Shown: positions 42,838-53,089, counted from the first letter of the stretch. The stretch is 64,000 bases of DNA from DATKXU01 sp035528905 (GCA_035528905.1 DATKXU010000051.1:1-64000); one strand, 5' to 3'. The notes: generated by a model not told the origin, from the letters alone. A program made the numbers and translations.

Positions 42838-43587
42838 ATGTCCATTGAACTAGCCGCACAATCTGGGTACACGATCAAGCTCCCGGTGTTCGAGGGGCCC
42901 CTGGACCTCCTGCTGCACCTCATCCGCGAGCACAAGCTCGACATTTACGACATCCCGATCGCGGAGGTGACAGACCAGTATCTGCACTACCTGTCGCTGA
43001 TGGAATCGCTCGATCTGAACATCGCAGGCGACTTCTTCGTGATGGCCGCCACTCTGCTGGAGATAAAGTCGCGGATGCTGCTGCCTTCCCCGCCCGCCGA
43101 GGAGGATGAAGAAGCAATCGACCCGCGGGCGGAGCTGGTCGAGCGACTCCTGGAGTATGACCGCTTCAAGAGCGCAGCAGAATCGTTCCACAGACTGGAG
43201 GACGACCGCCACGAGGTATTCTGGCGAGCGGCAAACGATCTTGGGGACTACGATGCACCGGTCATCCCGCTCAGCCTGCAGGCGATGGACCTTCTTCATG
43301 CCCTGCAGAAGATGCTTGAGGAAGTCGGCGAAGGCGAGGAAGAGGTAACAAGCGTCGAGCGGCAGAAAATAACTCTCAGGATGAAGATGAGCGAGGTCTG
43401 GCGCAAGATTCGGTCGGCGTCCGCAAACGGCATAGGCTTTCTGGACCTCATTGGAGGGCCCAGAACGAGATTCGAGATCGTGATGACATTTCTGGCGCTG
43501 CTCGAATTGCTCAGGCTGGGCAAGATCCGCATAAAGCAGCGGACGGCGCTCGGCGACATATTGATTCGGGCAGCGGAAGAATCATAA
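42838..43587 (+). CDS. scpA: Segregation and condensation protein A
   Basis: 249 residues; N-terminus YTIKLPVFEGPLDLLLHLI is the ScpA/kleisin signature and the C-terminal helices bind SMC. Partner of ScpB and SMC in chromosome condensation. Directly followed by scpB (three bases apart). Confidence 0.96.
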   Translation: MSIELAAQSGYTIKLPVFEGPLDLLLHLIREHKLDIYDIPIAEVTDQYLHYLSLMESLDLNIAGDFFVMAATLLEIKSRMLLPSPPAEEDEEAIDPRAELVERLLEYDRFKSAAESFHRLEDDRHEVFWRAANDLGDYDAPVIPLSLQAMDLLHALQKMLEEVGEGEEEVTSVERQKITLRMKMSEVWRKIRSASANGIGFLDLIGGPRTRFEIVMTFLALLELLRLGKIRIKQRTALGDILIRAAEES

Positions 43588-43590
43588 ACC

Positions 43591-44172
43591 ATGGATCAGC
43601 ACGAACGAGCACTCTCCGACGGAAAACTCAAACTGGCATTGGAATGCATACTGTTCGTTTCGCCGAGGCCGCTCTCGGTGCAGCACGTCGCCAAATCGCT
43701 CAATCTGGACGAGCTTGACGTGGAGCGCGCCATGCGTGAGCTGTGCCTGGAGTTTGCAGACCGGGGCCTGCAGATCGTCCGAATCGCGGGCGGGTATCAG
43801 ATGTGCACCCGGCCGGAGTACGCCGAGTTCATCTCAGTCCTGTTGACGCCCGAACGCGCTCGCCTCTCCCGCGCAGCTCTCGAAACGGCCGCGATCATCG
43901 CCTACAGGCAGCCCATCACCCAGCCGGAGATTGATGCGATACGCGGAGTCAACTCGGACACAGTGTTGAAGACGCTGCTCGATCGGCATCTCATCAGGCA
44001 GGCAGGACGAAGGGAGACAGTGGGCCGCCCGATACTCTACGCCACCACGGACGAGTTTCTCAATTACTTCGGCTTGAACGAGCTCTCCGAGCTGCCGGAA
44101 CTCGCAGACACGGCAACCGCACCGATAGAGCGCCCAGAAATATATACAACCGAGCAAGGAGCCCAGTCATAG
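43591..44172 (+). CDS. scpB: Segregation and condensation protein B
   Basis: 193 residues, two winged-helix domains; LKLALECILFVSPRPLSVQHVA and AIIAYRQPITQPEIDAIRGVNSDTVL are standard. Dimerises on ScpA. Downstream are dacA and an rRNA pseudouridine synthase gene, an arrangement common in Gram-positives. Confidence 0.96.
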   Translation: MDQHERALSDGKLKLALECILFVSPRPLSVQHVAKSLNLDELDVERAMRELCLEFADRGLQIVRIAGGYQMCTRPEYAEFISVLLTPERARLSRAALETAAIIAYRQPITQPEIDAIRGVNSDTVLKTLLDRHLIRQAGRRETVGRPILYATTDEFLNYFGLNELSELPELADTATAPIERPEIYTTEQGAQS

Positions 44173-44173
44173 C

Positions 44174-45388
44174 ATGAAGAAGTTCGTCTCAATCTGCCTG
44201 TGCGCATTCGGACTATGTCTCGCGGCTCTGTCATCTGTGAGAGCCGAGCCCGCTCCGCCGATCGTATCTGCGGAGTCCGCGATACTGGTTGACGCGGTGA
44301 CAGGCAAGGTACTCTATGAAAAGCGGTGCCGTGTGCGGCGGCCGCCGGCGAGTACAACCAAGATGATGACTGCAATCCTTGCACTGGAAAACGGCGAACT
44401 CAAAGACACGGTTTGCGCCTCCAAGGATGCCTGTGACATGCAATTCAGCTCGCTCCATCTCAAGCCTGGTGAGAAGATGACGCTGAGTGACTTGCTCTAC
44501 GGGCTGCTTCTCCGATCAGGAAATGATGCGGCCGTCTGCGTCGCCGAGCACATCGGCGGCAGCGAGACGAAGTTCGTCGAGATGATGAATGAAAAGGCCA
44601 CAGAGATCGGCGCAAAGGATACACATTTCGTGAACCCTCACGGACTCCATCACGCCAAGCATTACTCGACGGCATACGACCTGGCGCTCATTGCCAGATA
44701 TGCCATCAAGACGCCCATCTTCAACGACATTGTCCAGACCAAGACAGCACGGATCGAGCGATCCATGAACCCGAAGGATGCGTACCTGAAGAACACAGCC
44801 CGATTCCTATGGAGATTCGACGGCGCCGATGGAATCAAGACGGGGTACACAAAGGAGGCCGGCCACTGCTTCGTCGGTTCGGCCACGCGCGGAGCGTGGA
44901 GATTGATCGCCGTTGCCCTCAAAAGCGAGGAGGCAGGAGCGGATACGGAAGCGCTGCTGAATTATGGCTTCAAGCATTTCAAGCAGGTGTGCTTCGCCCG
45001 GACAAACGAAGTATTAACTACCGCGGCGGTATCCGGCGGCGTGACGGACAAAGTCGGCCTGGTGCCGGAGAAAGACCTGTCTCTAGTTCTCAAGCAATCC
45101 GCGAAGGCCGAGACGAAGACGGATATTGCGGCCGGGGAAGTCCATGCGCCCGTCACCAAGGGCGAGAAGCTGGGGACCCTCACCGGATACCTGAACGGAG
45201 AGAAGATCGGCTGCGTAGACTTGCTGGCGGCCCAATCGGTGGACCGAACCCTGGTCGCCACCGTCTGGTTCTGGGCTCGCCCGACGCTCATAACTTGCAT
45301 GGCCTTCCTCGTGGGGTTTATTTCATATGGAACAGCGGTTGCAAAAGCTGCTCGCCGCCGCAGGCGTAGCCTCGCGTCGAGATGCTGA
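44174..45388 (+). CDS. dacA: D-alanyl-D-alanine carboxypeptidase (PBP5/6 type)
   Basis: 404 residues with signal peptide (1-24), catalytic SxxK as STTK (60-63), SGND (SxN) and DGIKTGYT (KTG). The C-terminus has a hydrophobic helix followed by ARRRRR, a membrane anchor. Trims the terminal D-Ala of peptidoglycan stems in the periplasm. The start follows scpB by one base. Its 3' end overlaps the pseudouridine synthase by 62 bp, unusually long. Confidence 0.93.
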   Translation: MKKFVSICLCAFGLCLAALSSVRAEPAPPIVSAESAILVDAVTGKVLYEKRCRVRRPPASTTKMMTAILALENGELKDTVCASKDACDMQFSSLHLKPGEKMTLSDLLYGLLLRSGNDAAVCVAEHIGGSETKFVEMMNEKATEIGAKDTHFVNPHGLHHAKHYSTAYDLALIARYAIKTPIFNDIVQTKTARIERSMNPKDAYLKNTARFLWRFDGADGIKTGYTKEAGHCFVGSATRGAWRLIAVALKSEEAGADTEALLNYGFKHFKQVCFARTNEVLTTAAVSGGVTDKVGLVPEKDLSLVLKQSAKAETKTDIAAGEVHAPVTKGEKLGTLTGYLNGEKIGCVDLLAAQSVDRTLVATVWFWARPTLITCMAFLVGFISYGTAVAKAARRRRRSLASRC

Positions 45389-46052
45389 AAAGCTCATAAC
45401 CTCCGGCCGTGTGACAGTGGACGGCAAGCCGGTCATGGAGCTAGGCGCAAAGGCGGATCCCGACCGGTCCACAATCGCCGTGGACGGCAAGCCGATCAAT
45501 CTTCATCCGCCGAAGGTCTATGTGCTGCTAAACAAGCCTCGAGGCTACGCAAGCACGCGCCGCGACCCTCACGCGCCGCGAGTCGTGACTGACCTGGTCA
45601 AAGAAGTGAGGGCGGAGCTCTTCCCGGTGGGCCGACTCGATATTGATACCGAAGGGCTTCTCGTACTCACGAATGATGGGGATTTCGCGTTCAGGATGAC
45701 GCATCCACGCCACCGCGTGCCGAAGACCTATCGAGCGGAGGTGAGAGGTCTAGTCGCGCACGAAACGCTCCAGCAGCTCGCAAGCGGCGTCCTGTTGGAG
45801 GACGGATTTACCTTGCCGGCGAAAGTAACTCTCGTGGGGGTGCACACTGCACGCCACAGCAGCATGATTGAGATAGTAATAACTGAAGGTCGGAAGCGCC
45901 AGGTGCGCCGGATGTTCGACGCAGTCGGCCATCCCGTCATGCGGCTGGCCCGCACGAAGATCGGCAGCCTCGAACTTGGGAAGCTAAAGTCGGGCGAATG
46001 GCGCTTCCTAACGCCGCAGGAGGTGGAAAGCCTCCTGGCGATCGCGTCGTAA
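45327..46052 (+). CDS. RsuA/RluB-family rRNA pseudouridine synthase
   Basis: 241 residues: S4 domain (QKLLAAAGVASRRDAEKLI) and catalytic motif GRLDIDTEGLLVLTND with the active Asp. Modifies 23S or 16S rRNA uridines; subfamily is closest to RluB. Starts inside the dacA 3' end. Confidence 0.93.
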   Translation: MEQRLQKLLAAAGVASRRDAEKLITSGRVTVDGKPVMELGAKADPDRSTIAVDGKPINLHPPKVYVLLNKPRGYASTRRDPHAPRVVTDLVKEVRAELFPVGRLDIDTEGLLVLTNDGDFAFRMTHPRHRVPKTYRAEVRGLVAHETLQQLASGVLLEDGFTLPAKVTLVGVHTARHSSMIEIVITEGRKRQVRRMFDAVGHPVMRLARTKIGSLELGKLKSGEWRFLTPQEVESLLAIAS

Positions 46053-46055
46053 AGT

Positions 46056-46934
46056 ATGCTGAGAACAATTGCACTGGTCACAAGCTTCCTTCTTATGCCC
46101 AACGTCGCTGGGGCGACGAAGTATCCTCTGACCATCAAGGACTGCCGCGGGAAGGCGATCACCATTCCGCGGGAGCCGAAGCGCATCATCTCCCTGGCGC
46201 CCAACAATACAGAGATTCTCTTCGCCCTGGGGCTTCATTCGCGGATCGTCGGCGTTACCAGATACTGCGACTATCCGGCCGCGGCGAAAAAGAAGCCGAA
46301 AGTCGGCGACCGGACTATCAGCGCCGAGAAGATCATCTCGCTCAAACCCGACCTTGTCCTGGCACATGGCACCCTGAACGACGACGCGATTCGCGCGATT
46401 GAGAGCCACGGCTTGAAAGTCATCGCAATTGACCCCAAGACGATCGGCCAGGTGGTCAAGGACATCCTGCTGGTCGCCAAGATTACCAATCGAGAGAAGG
46501 AGGCCGCTCGCGTCGTCGGCCGCATCTCTTCGGCAAAGGCGCTAGTCAAGCGCAAGACGGCACGCCTCAGAACTAAGCCCAAGGTCCTTGTCGCGGTTCA
46601 GGCAAGTCCTCTATGGGTGGCCGGACCGCAGACATTCGTGGACGAGATGATCGCTCTCGCGGGCGGAATCAACCTAGCCTCGGATGCTAAACCGGGGTTC
46701 AATCAGTTCTCTGCAGAGACGGCCGTTTGGCGGAATCCCGATGTCATGATAGGAACCGCCAAGGGAGATAAGCAGGTATTCACCAAGGGCCTCTGGAAAG
46801 ATACAAGGGCCGCCCGCAGAGGAAGGGTCTATGAGGCCAACGCCGATCTTCTCGTCCGCCCAGGACCCAGGCTGGCAGACGGCATACTGACCATCGCCAG
46901 ATTGGTGCATCCCAATGTCTTCGGCAAGTCCTGA
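46056..46934 (+). CDS. BtuF/FhuD-like periplasmic binding protein
   Basis: 292 residues with an N-terminal signal peptide (MLRTIALVTSFLLMPNVAGA) and the class III binding-protein fold; RIISLAPNNTEILFALGL is the typical start for cobalamin/iron-chelate binders. Starts three bases after the pseudouridine synthase. Works with the FecCD-type permease that overlaps its end. No lipobox. Ligand likely cobalamin or a siderophore. Confidence 0.9.
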   Translation: MLRTIALVTSFLLMPNVAGATKYPLTIKDCRGKAITIPREPKRIISLAPNNTEILFALGLHSRIVGVTRYCDYPAAAKKKPKVGDRTISAEKIISLKPDLVLAHGTLNDDAIRAIESHGLKVIAIDPKTIGQVVKDILLVAKITNREKEAARVVGRISSAKALVKRKTARLRTKPKVLVAVQASPLWVAGPQTFVDEMIALAGGINLASDAKPGFNQFSAETAVWRNPDVMIGTAKGDKQVFTKGLWKDTRAARRGRVYEANADLLVRPGPRLADGILTIARLVHPNVFGKS

Positions 46935-47991
46935 CAGCCGCACAGCATCCATCACGCAGGCGCCGCAGATGAGCTTGAATCTGACGACGAGGCTGATTCG
47001 CGCGTCCGGCATCCTCCTGATCGCGCTCGCCGCAGCTGTGGTGCTCGGCGCCAGCGTGGGAGCAGTCATGGTGCCGCCTGCAGAGGTGGCGAAAGTCATC
47101 GGTAACCACATTCTGCAAACCAGCTTCGCGGTACCCGAAACAGTTGACCGCATAGTATGGCAAATCCACATCCCGCGCATGCTGCTGGGCGCTCTTGTGG
47201 GGATGTGCCTCGCAATGGCGGGCGCGGCTTTACAGGGGCTGCTCCTCAATCCACTAGCGGACCCGTACATAATCGGCGTGTCTTCAGGCGCGGCACTCGG
47301 CGCAGGAATCGCGGTGCTCCTGGGCCTTTCCGGGCTTCTGATGGGCTTCGGAGTCCCGCTCTTCGCATTCCTCTCGGCGCTGCTGGCGGCTGCAGCGGTA
47401 TACGCCCTGGCACGGCGTGGGGCAACGGTATCAATGCTCTCCTTTATACTGGCCGGGGTCGTGGTCGGCTCATTCATGTGGGCCGTCCTCACGTTCGTCA
47501 TCAGCATCGCCGGCCAGGACCTCGAGAAGATCGTCTTCTGGACGATGGGCAGCCTGGCGGGGTCGGATCCATGGTCGAGAGTACTTGTCGTGGCGCCGTT
47601 CGCGCTGCTGGGGTTCTTCGCACTCTACGCCTTCTCCCGGGACCTGAACATTTTCGCGCTGGGCGAGGAGTCTGCGAGGTATCTGGGATTGGAAGTCGAG
47701 TCGCTCAAGCGGATCGTCATCGGAACCGCGGCGCTGGTGACGGCCGCAGCGGTATCGGTGAGCGGGACGATCGGCTTCATCGGGCTGATGGTTCCACATA
47801 TTTGCAGAAGGCTCGTAGGCCCGGATCACCGAATCCTCATCCCCTGCTCCGCCTTGTTCGGAGCGACTTTCACAATAGCGGCGGACGCAATCGCGCGCAC
47901 GGTAATGGCGCCTGGCGAAGTTCCCATCGGGGTGATTACCGCGCTCCTCGGCGCACCGTTCTTCCTGTACCTACTCAGAAGAGCAGGCTAA
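46915..47991 (+). CDS. FecCD-family ABC permease
   Basis: 358 residues, about ten hydrophobic helices and the signature PRMLLGALVGMCLAMAGAALQGLLLNPLADP, with GFIGLMVPHICRRLVGPDHR. Imports cobalamin or iron chelates. Start uncertain: ATG 46915 overlaps the binding-protein gene by 20 bp, ATG 46969 does not. The ATPase gene that normally follows is missing; the next gene is a HlyD-like protein. Confidence 0.93.
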   Translation: MSSASPDSRTASITQAPQMSLNLTTRLIRASGILLIALAAAVVLGASVGAVMVPPAEVAKVIGNHILQTSFAVPETVDRIVWQIHIPRMLLGALVGMCLAMAGAALQGLLLNPLADPYIIGVSSGAALGAGIAVLLGLSGLLMGFGVPLFAFLSALLAAAAVYALARRGATVSMLSFILAGVVVGSFMWAVLTFVISIAGQDLEKIVFWTMGSLAGSDPWSRVLVVAPFALLGFFALYAFSRDLNIFALGEESARYLGLEVESLKRIVIGTAALVTAAAVSVSGTIGFIGLMVPHICRRLVGPDHRILIPCSALFGATFTIAADAIARTVMAPGEVPIGVITALLGAPFFLYLLRRAG

Positions 47992-48041
47992 AGAATCCGC
48001 CAACTGTGGGTAGTTCAAAGGTGGTTGGTGACAGACAGCGA

Positions 48042-49469
48042 ATGAAGCGAGCACTCACAATCATAGTCTCGATTCTCGTCCTTGCGGGGGTCATCTACCT
48101 GCTGATACCCCGCCCGCCGGTTATTGATGCCGCGAAAGTCGTCAGGGGCGACCTCGACGCCGAGCTGTCCACAACCGGCATCGTGGAGTCCGATCTATCC
48201 GACGTAGCGCCGAAGATAGTCTCGCCGGTCGCCGAGCTTCTCGTGCAGGAAGGCCAGACTGTTCGGCAGGGAGAGGTCCTTGCGCTACTTGACAGATCCG
48301 AACTCCTGGCACAGGTGGACGAAGCGAGGGCAATGCTTTCCACAGCGCAGGAGGATTTGAGCCGCGCGGAAGAGGCGGTCGCAGTCCAGTCCAAGCAAAG
48401 CTCCGCCTCCATCGCGCGTGCGGCGGCGACCGCACGTGCGGCCCAAGCTCGCCTCGCCGATCTGGAGAAGGGAGCTCGCCCTCAGGAGATCGAGCAGGCC
48501 AGGAATGCCGTCGAGCAGGCCGAATCGGAAGCGGATCAGGCCAAAGCCGATCTCAGGCGTGCAGAACAGCTTTACAATCGGGGAGCGATCCCGGCCCAGC
48601 AGCTCGACACCGCCAAAACAGCCGCCAACGTTGCTGACGCCCGTCTGCGGGCGTCTAAGGAACAACTGGATCTCCTAAAAGCAGGGGCCCGGCCGGACGA
48701 AGTCAGGGCTGCGCACGCAGAGGTTGCAGCAGCGAAGGCGGCTCTTGCGGAAGCGCGCACGTCTGCCGGAGTGGTTAACATAAGGAGACGAGAGGCTGCC
48801 GCGGCACGGTCGCAGGTCGAGCGCGCCCAAGCAGCGCTTCAAGCGGCTAAGGCTCGCTTGGACTATGCCGTCATTCGCAGCCCGTTCGCTGGAGTGGTTG
48901 CACGAAAGCACCTGGAAAAGGGCGAGGTCGCCGGCCCGCAATCGCCGGTCTATACCCTAGCGAACCTCAAGCGCACCTGGGTTATTGCTGAGGTTGACGA
49001 GGAAGACCTATCCGCACTGGCGCTGGGACAGAGCGTGGAGATAACGACCGACGCGTACCCGGGCAGAAAAGCCCGTGGCTCCGTGGTTCGCATTTCCCCG
49101 ATTGCCGAACCGAAGGCGGTCGGGCGCGTGCGGGCAAAGATCGTCCGTGCGAAGATAGAAGTGAAATCCTCCGAGCTCCCGCTGAAGCCGGGCATGGAGG
49201 TGGACATCACCGGCCGGGTTCCGGTCGGGAAGAACCTGATCCTGGTTCCGAACGATGCGCTGATCCAGATCGGGGACAGATACCGGGTATTCATCGTCTG
49301 GGGACGGCGCGTTTATCCAAGATTCGTGACCACCGGATTGTCAAACTACGATTTCACCGAGATCGTGCGAGGGATCAAGCCCGGCGACCTGGTAGCTACC
49401 TCGATGCTCGACCAGTTGCAGTCCGGCCGGAAAGTGCGTGTCCGGAGGCAAGCCGGTGACACAGATTGA
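48042..49469 (+). CDS. HlyD/MacA-like periplasmic adaptor
   Basis: 475 residues: N-terminal membrane helix (5-22), barrel/lipoyl half (SPVAELLVQEGQTVRQGEVLALLD), a long alanine-rich coiled-coil hairpin (about 85-285), then the second lipoyl half and beta-barrel. Links an inner-membrane ABC exporter to an outer-membrane channel. Followed by an ABC ATPase (14-bp overlap) and an FtsX-type permease; no TolC homologue is here. Confidence 0.92.
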   Translation: MKRALTIIVSILVLAGVIYLLIPRPPVIDAAKVVRGDLDAELSTTGIVESDLSDVAPKIVSPVAELLVQEGQTVRQGEVLALLDRSELLAQVDEARAMLSTAQEDLSRAEEAVAVQSKQSSASIARAAATARAAQARLADLEKGARPQEIEQARNAVEQAESEADQAKADLRRAEQLYNRGAIPAQQLDTAKTAANVADARLRASKEQLDLLKAGARPDEVRAAHAEVAAAKAALAEARTSAGVVNIRRREAAAARSQVERAQAALQAAKARLDYAVIRSPFAGVVARKHLEKGEVAGPQSPVYTLANLKRTWVIAEVDEEDLSALALGQSVEITTDAYPGRKARGSVVRISPIAEPKAVGRVRAKIVRAKIEVKSSELPLKPGMEVDITGRVPVGKNLILVPNDALIQIGDRYRVFIVWGRRVYPRFVTTGLSNYDFTEIVRGIKPGDLVATSMLDQLQSGRKVRVRRQAGDTD

Positions 49470-50175
49470 ATCTCCTCCGCTGATCGAACTCCACGGGGCC
49501 GCCAAAACCTACATGATGGGCAAGGTGGCCGTTCCCGCGCTCAAACCGACGGATCTCACAATCAACGCTGGAGAGTTGATCGTCATGCTCGGGCCCAGCG
49601 GCTCCGGAAAGACTACTATTCTGAACTTGATCGGCGGCATCGACAGGCCAACCTCTGGCAACATCCTCTTTCGAGGCGAGGACCTCTGTCGCATGACCGA
49701 GGACGAGATCACCGAATACCGTCGTACGAGCGTTGGGTTCGTTTTTCAGTTCTTCAACCTGTTCCCAACACTCACCGCACGTGAGAACGTCGAACTCGTC
49801 GCGGAACTGGTGGAACATCCGGCAGATCCGATGGAAGTGCTGGGCGAGGTGGGACTTGCTGAGCGGGCAAACCACTTTCCGAGCGAACTCTCCGGCGGCG
49901 AGCAGCAGAGAGTTGCAATTGCCAGGGCGCTGGTGAAGAATCCCCCGCTTCTTCTTGCAGACGAAGTCACCGGCAACCTCGACTACGAGACCGGCAAGCT
50001 CATACTCAAACTCATGCGTGAAGTGAACCGGTTGAGAGGTATTACCGTCGTCGCAGTCACTCACAACTCGGCCATCGGCGGGATCGCAGATCGGACGATT
50101 TATCTTAGAAGCGGCGAGATTACCTCCATCGAGGAGAATCCCGCCCCACTCGACCCGGAAGAACTGAGATGGTAA
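49456..50175 (+). CDS. MacB/LolD-like ABC ATPase
   Basis: 239 residues from GTG 49456, chosen for GGAGG seven bases upstream. Walker A GPSGSGKTT, signature LSGGEQQRVAIARAL, Walker B LLLADEVTGNLD, in which Val replaces the usual Pro of ADEPTGNLD; the catalytic Glu is kept. Powers the exporter with the downstream FtsX permease. Confidence 0.94.
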   Translation: MTQIESPPLIELHGAAKTYMMGKVAVPALKPTDLTINAGELIVMLGPSGSGKTTILNLIGGIDRPTSGNILFRGEDLCRMTEDEITEYRRTSVGFVFQFFNLFPTLTARENVELVAELVEHPADPMEVLGEVGLAERANHFPSELSGGEQQRVAIARALVKNPPLLLADEVTGNLDYETGKLILKLMREVNRLRGITVVAVTHNSAIGGIADRTIYLRSGEITSIEENPAPLDPEELRW

Positions 50176-52646
50176 TTCGCAAGCTCAACCTAAAGTTGGT
50201 TCGAGATATTCGCTTCTCTCCGTGGCTATTCCTCGGCATCGTCCTCGTGGTAACATCGGGCATCACGCTGTTCAACGCAAGCTTCATATCCTACTACAGC
50301 CTCGGGGGATCATATGATCTCACATACAAGAAGCTGAACATGGCAGACTTCACCGTTGACATGCAGTCAGCGCCCCAAGAGGTCGTGGATCAGATACGGC
50401 GCATCCCCGGCGTGATGCAGGTCGAAGGTCGAGTAGTCGAGGAGCTGGAAATCGAGCAGAAACTCGCCACCAAACGCGTCACGGGGCGCATCATCTCGCT
50501 GCCGGACCGCGGCCTCCCCAGCGTCAACACCCTGCATATCGTCAAGGGCAGGCTGCCCGCGCCCGGCAGCACGCGCGAGCTTCTACTCGAATCGGCATTC
50601 GCAAAGTACCACGGATACGAACCGGGCGATCTCATATACCCGGTCGTTGACGACGACAAGATACGGTTTCGTATCGCCGGTATCGCCATGAGTCCGGAGT
50701 ACATTTATGTCATCCGGAGCCGGGAAAGTCCCACCCCGGAGCCGAAGCAATTCGGAGTCATGTTCATGCGCAAGGAGATCGCTGACAGACTGTTCGGAAC
50801 CTCTGGGGCTGTCAACCAAGTAGCAGTCACCATAGTTCCCGGCGCACAGCGGGCCAGGATCATACGGCAAGTCGAACAAGTTCTAAGGCCGTACGGCGCC
50901 GATGAGCCCGTTCCAAAAGAGAAACAGGCCAGCTACGAGGTGCTCCGACTCGATCTGGAGGGCTTCCGGAACCTGGCGATCTTCTTCCCCATTCTATTCC
51001 TCAGCATAGCGAGCTTAAGCATATACAACCTGCTCAGCCGCATGGTCTACGCCCAGAGGGCGCAGATCGGCTTCATGAGATCCATCGGATACAGCCGGTC
51101 GGCGGTATTGTGGCACTACATCTCCTTTGCAGCATTGATCGGGCTTCTGGGCTCAGTGGTCGGGACTATATTGGGTTACCGCACGGCCATCCTAATCACG
51201 GATTTGTACATCAGCGTAGTCAGCGTTCCGTTCCGGGAGGTATCACCGCGCTTCGACGTTATGTCAAGCGGAGTGGCGATCTCGCTCGGAGTGGCGATAC
51301 TCGCCGGCTTGATGCCGGCCCTGTCGGGTGCGAGAATGACTCCCGCCGAGGCCATTCGCACAGAAGTGCCCGCGGTGGGCCGAGTGCCCATCATCGAGAA
51401 CCTCATCCCATGGCTCAGGAGAGCTTCGTACATATGGCGGCTGCCTTTCCGCCAGCTCCTCAGGGCACCGAAGAGAACGTATTCCACCATTGCAGGCATA
51501 GCCTCAGCGATCATCCTTATTCTAGTGTCCTCGGGTCTGATGGATTCCACAAAGGCGATGCTTGACTTCTACTTTGAACGAATGCTGCGCTACGACGCCA
51601 TGGTGGCATTCATACACCCGCAGACCGAAGCGCATCTCAGCCAGGTGAAGACCTGGAAAGGCGTACGGCGCGTGGAGCCACTTCTGCAGGTGCCGGTGAA
51701 GCTCGTGCACGGCAACCGCGAAAAGGTGACCACTATCTTCGGGGTTGAGCGAGACACGCAGCTCTTCAACCTGACTAGCTCGGACGGCTCAAGGGTTTCG
51801 ATCCCACGGACGGGGATCGCGATCGGCGACAGCCTGATGGAAACGCTTGGCCTATCTCTCGGCCAGATGGTAACGCTCACTCTTCCTGAGAAGACGATTC
51901 CGGAACTCGCGGCAATGCCGCCGCCGGGCATGGAAAGCTATCGCAAGCAGGTTCTCTCGCGCAGCCGAGGTCTCCAGGAAGTCACCTTCAAGAAACAGGT
52001 GCGGGTGACGCGCAGGGTCTATCAACCCGTCGGAAGTATGACTGTCATGTCCATCGAGGAGCTTCGCTGCCTGTTTGGGCGCGAACTGGAGTTTCCGCCG
52101 GACGCCACGAGCGCCATCATGATTAAGGCGGACGGACGATATCTCGGAAAGATACAACAGAGGCTATACAACCTGTCAGGAGCAGCCGCAGTCGTTGATA
52201 TGCGCGACACAAAGCAGGAGATCAACAAGATGATGGAGACCAGCAGGACCTTCATCGCAGTGATGTTTGGGTTCGCGGTTGCTCTAGCTTTCGTGGTCAT
52301 CTTCAACGCCACGACCATGAATGTTGTCGAACGAACAAGGGAGATGGCATCCATGCGTGCGCTGGGCGTCGGCCGCTGGCAGATCGCCTGGATGGTGACG
52401 ATTGAGAACCTCAGCACGTGGGCCGTCGGAACGATGGTTGGGCTTCCGTTCGGCCGCTGGCTGGCGGGCTACTTTGTGCGGCTCTACGAGAGCGAGTTGT
52501 TCCACATGCAGGCAGTGGTCTTTACCAGAACCTACGTGTGGATCGTACTGGGAATCCTCGTGACCGTGCTCGTATCCCAGATCCCCGGGATACGATACCT
52601 CAGCAAGCTGGATCTGGCCTCAGCGACCAAGGAAGTAGGAGGATAG
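50169..52646 (+). CDS. Large FtsX/MacB-type ABC permease
   Basis: 825 residues. N-terminal helix, a periplasmic MacB-like domain (about 45-260), three helices, then a second half with another helix, a periplasmic domain and three C-terminal helices: two FtsX units in one chain, as in lipoprotein/antibiotic exporters of the LolC/E-like or DUF214 type. ATG overlaps the ATPase by seven bases. Confidence 0.92.
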   Translation: MVIRKLNLKLVRDIRFSPWLFLGIVLVVTSGITLFNASFISYYSLGGSYDLTYKKLNMADFTVDMQSAPQEVVDQIRRIPGVMQVEGRVVEELEIEQKLATKRVTGRIISLPDRGLPSVNTLHIVKGRLPAPGSTRELLLESAFAKYHGYEPGDLIYPVVDDDKIRFRIAGIAMSPEYIYVIRSRESPTPEPKQFGVMFMRKEIADRLFGTSGAVNQVAVTIVPGAQRARIIRQVEQVLRPYGADEPVPKEKQASYEVLRLDLEGFRNLAIFFPILFLSIASLSIYNLLSRMVYAQRAQIGFMRSIGYSRSAVLWHYISFAALIGLLGSVVGTILGYRTAILITDLYISVVSVPFREVSPRFDVMSSGVAISLGVAILAGLMPALSGARMTPAEAIRTEVPAVGRVPIIENLIPWLRRASYIWRLPFRQLLRAPKRTYSTIAGIASAIILILVSSGLMDSTKAMLDFYFERMLRYDAMVAFIHPQTEAHLSQVKTWKGVRRVEPLLQVPVKLVHGNREKVTTIFGVERDTQLFNLTSSDGSRVSIPRTGIAIGDSLMETLGLSLGQMVTLTLPEKTIPELAAMPPPGMESYRKQVLSRSRGLQEVTFKKQVRVTRRVYQPVGSMTVMSIEELRCLFGRELEFPPDATSAIMIKADGRYLGKIQQRLYNLSGAAAVVDMRDTKQEINKMMETSRTFIAVMFGFAVALAFVVIFNATTMNVVERTREMASMRALGVGRWQIAWMVTIENLSTWAVGTMVGLPFGRWLAGYFVRLYESELFHMQAVVFTRTYVWIVLGILVTVLVSQIPGIRYLSKLDLASATKEVGG

Positions 52647-52729
52647 GACCATCACTAGCCGGTTCGCGCGAAGGTAGACGCGCTGCAGCCAGAAGCTTGG
52701 AAATGGGAATACTACTAGGGAGTACGGCG

Positions 52730-53089
52730 ATGGCAGGTCATCGGGCAGAGCCCGGCAAGCAACATGATACGAAGGCGGAAACACCAGGACAAGATGAACT
52801 CCTGCAAGATCTCAACCAGCAGGTGATGGCGCTCACGAAGGAGCTGCACTGGATGAGGAGCCTGCTGGAGAAGCTCCGGCTGCAGCAGTACGTACAGGCC
52901 TTGCTGAACTTCCGGCGCGTTGCCTGGGTGAGCTTCTTCAGCGGGATTCTGAACGGCCTGGGAGCGGCAATCGGCGCCACGCTGGTGCTGGCGCTCCTAC
53001 TCTACACCCTCAGCCGGCTGGAAGTACTGCCCCATATCGGGCGGTTCATTTCGGAAATAGTCAAGATCGTCCAGCAGCAGAAACCGTGA
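52730..53089 (+). CDS. DUF5665-like small membrane protein
   Basis: 119 residues from ATG 52730 behind AGGGAG. A coiled-coil-like start (LLQDLNQQVMALTKELHWMRSLLEKL) precedes a helix RVAWVSFFSGILNGLGAAIG and a C-terminal ISEIVKIVQ. The pattern matches the DUF5665 family as I remember it. Function unknown; it lies 83 bp after the exporter permease, possibly in the same operon. Confidence 0.75.
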   Translation: MAGHRAEPGKQHDTKAETPGQDELLQDLNQQVMALTKELHWMRSLLEKLRLQQYVQALLNFRRVAWVSFFSGILNGLGAAIGATLVLALLLYTLSRLEVLPHIGRFISEIVKIVQQQKP

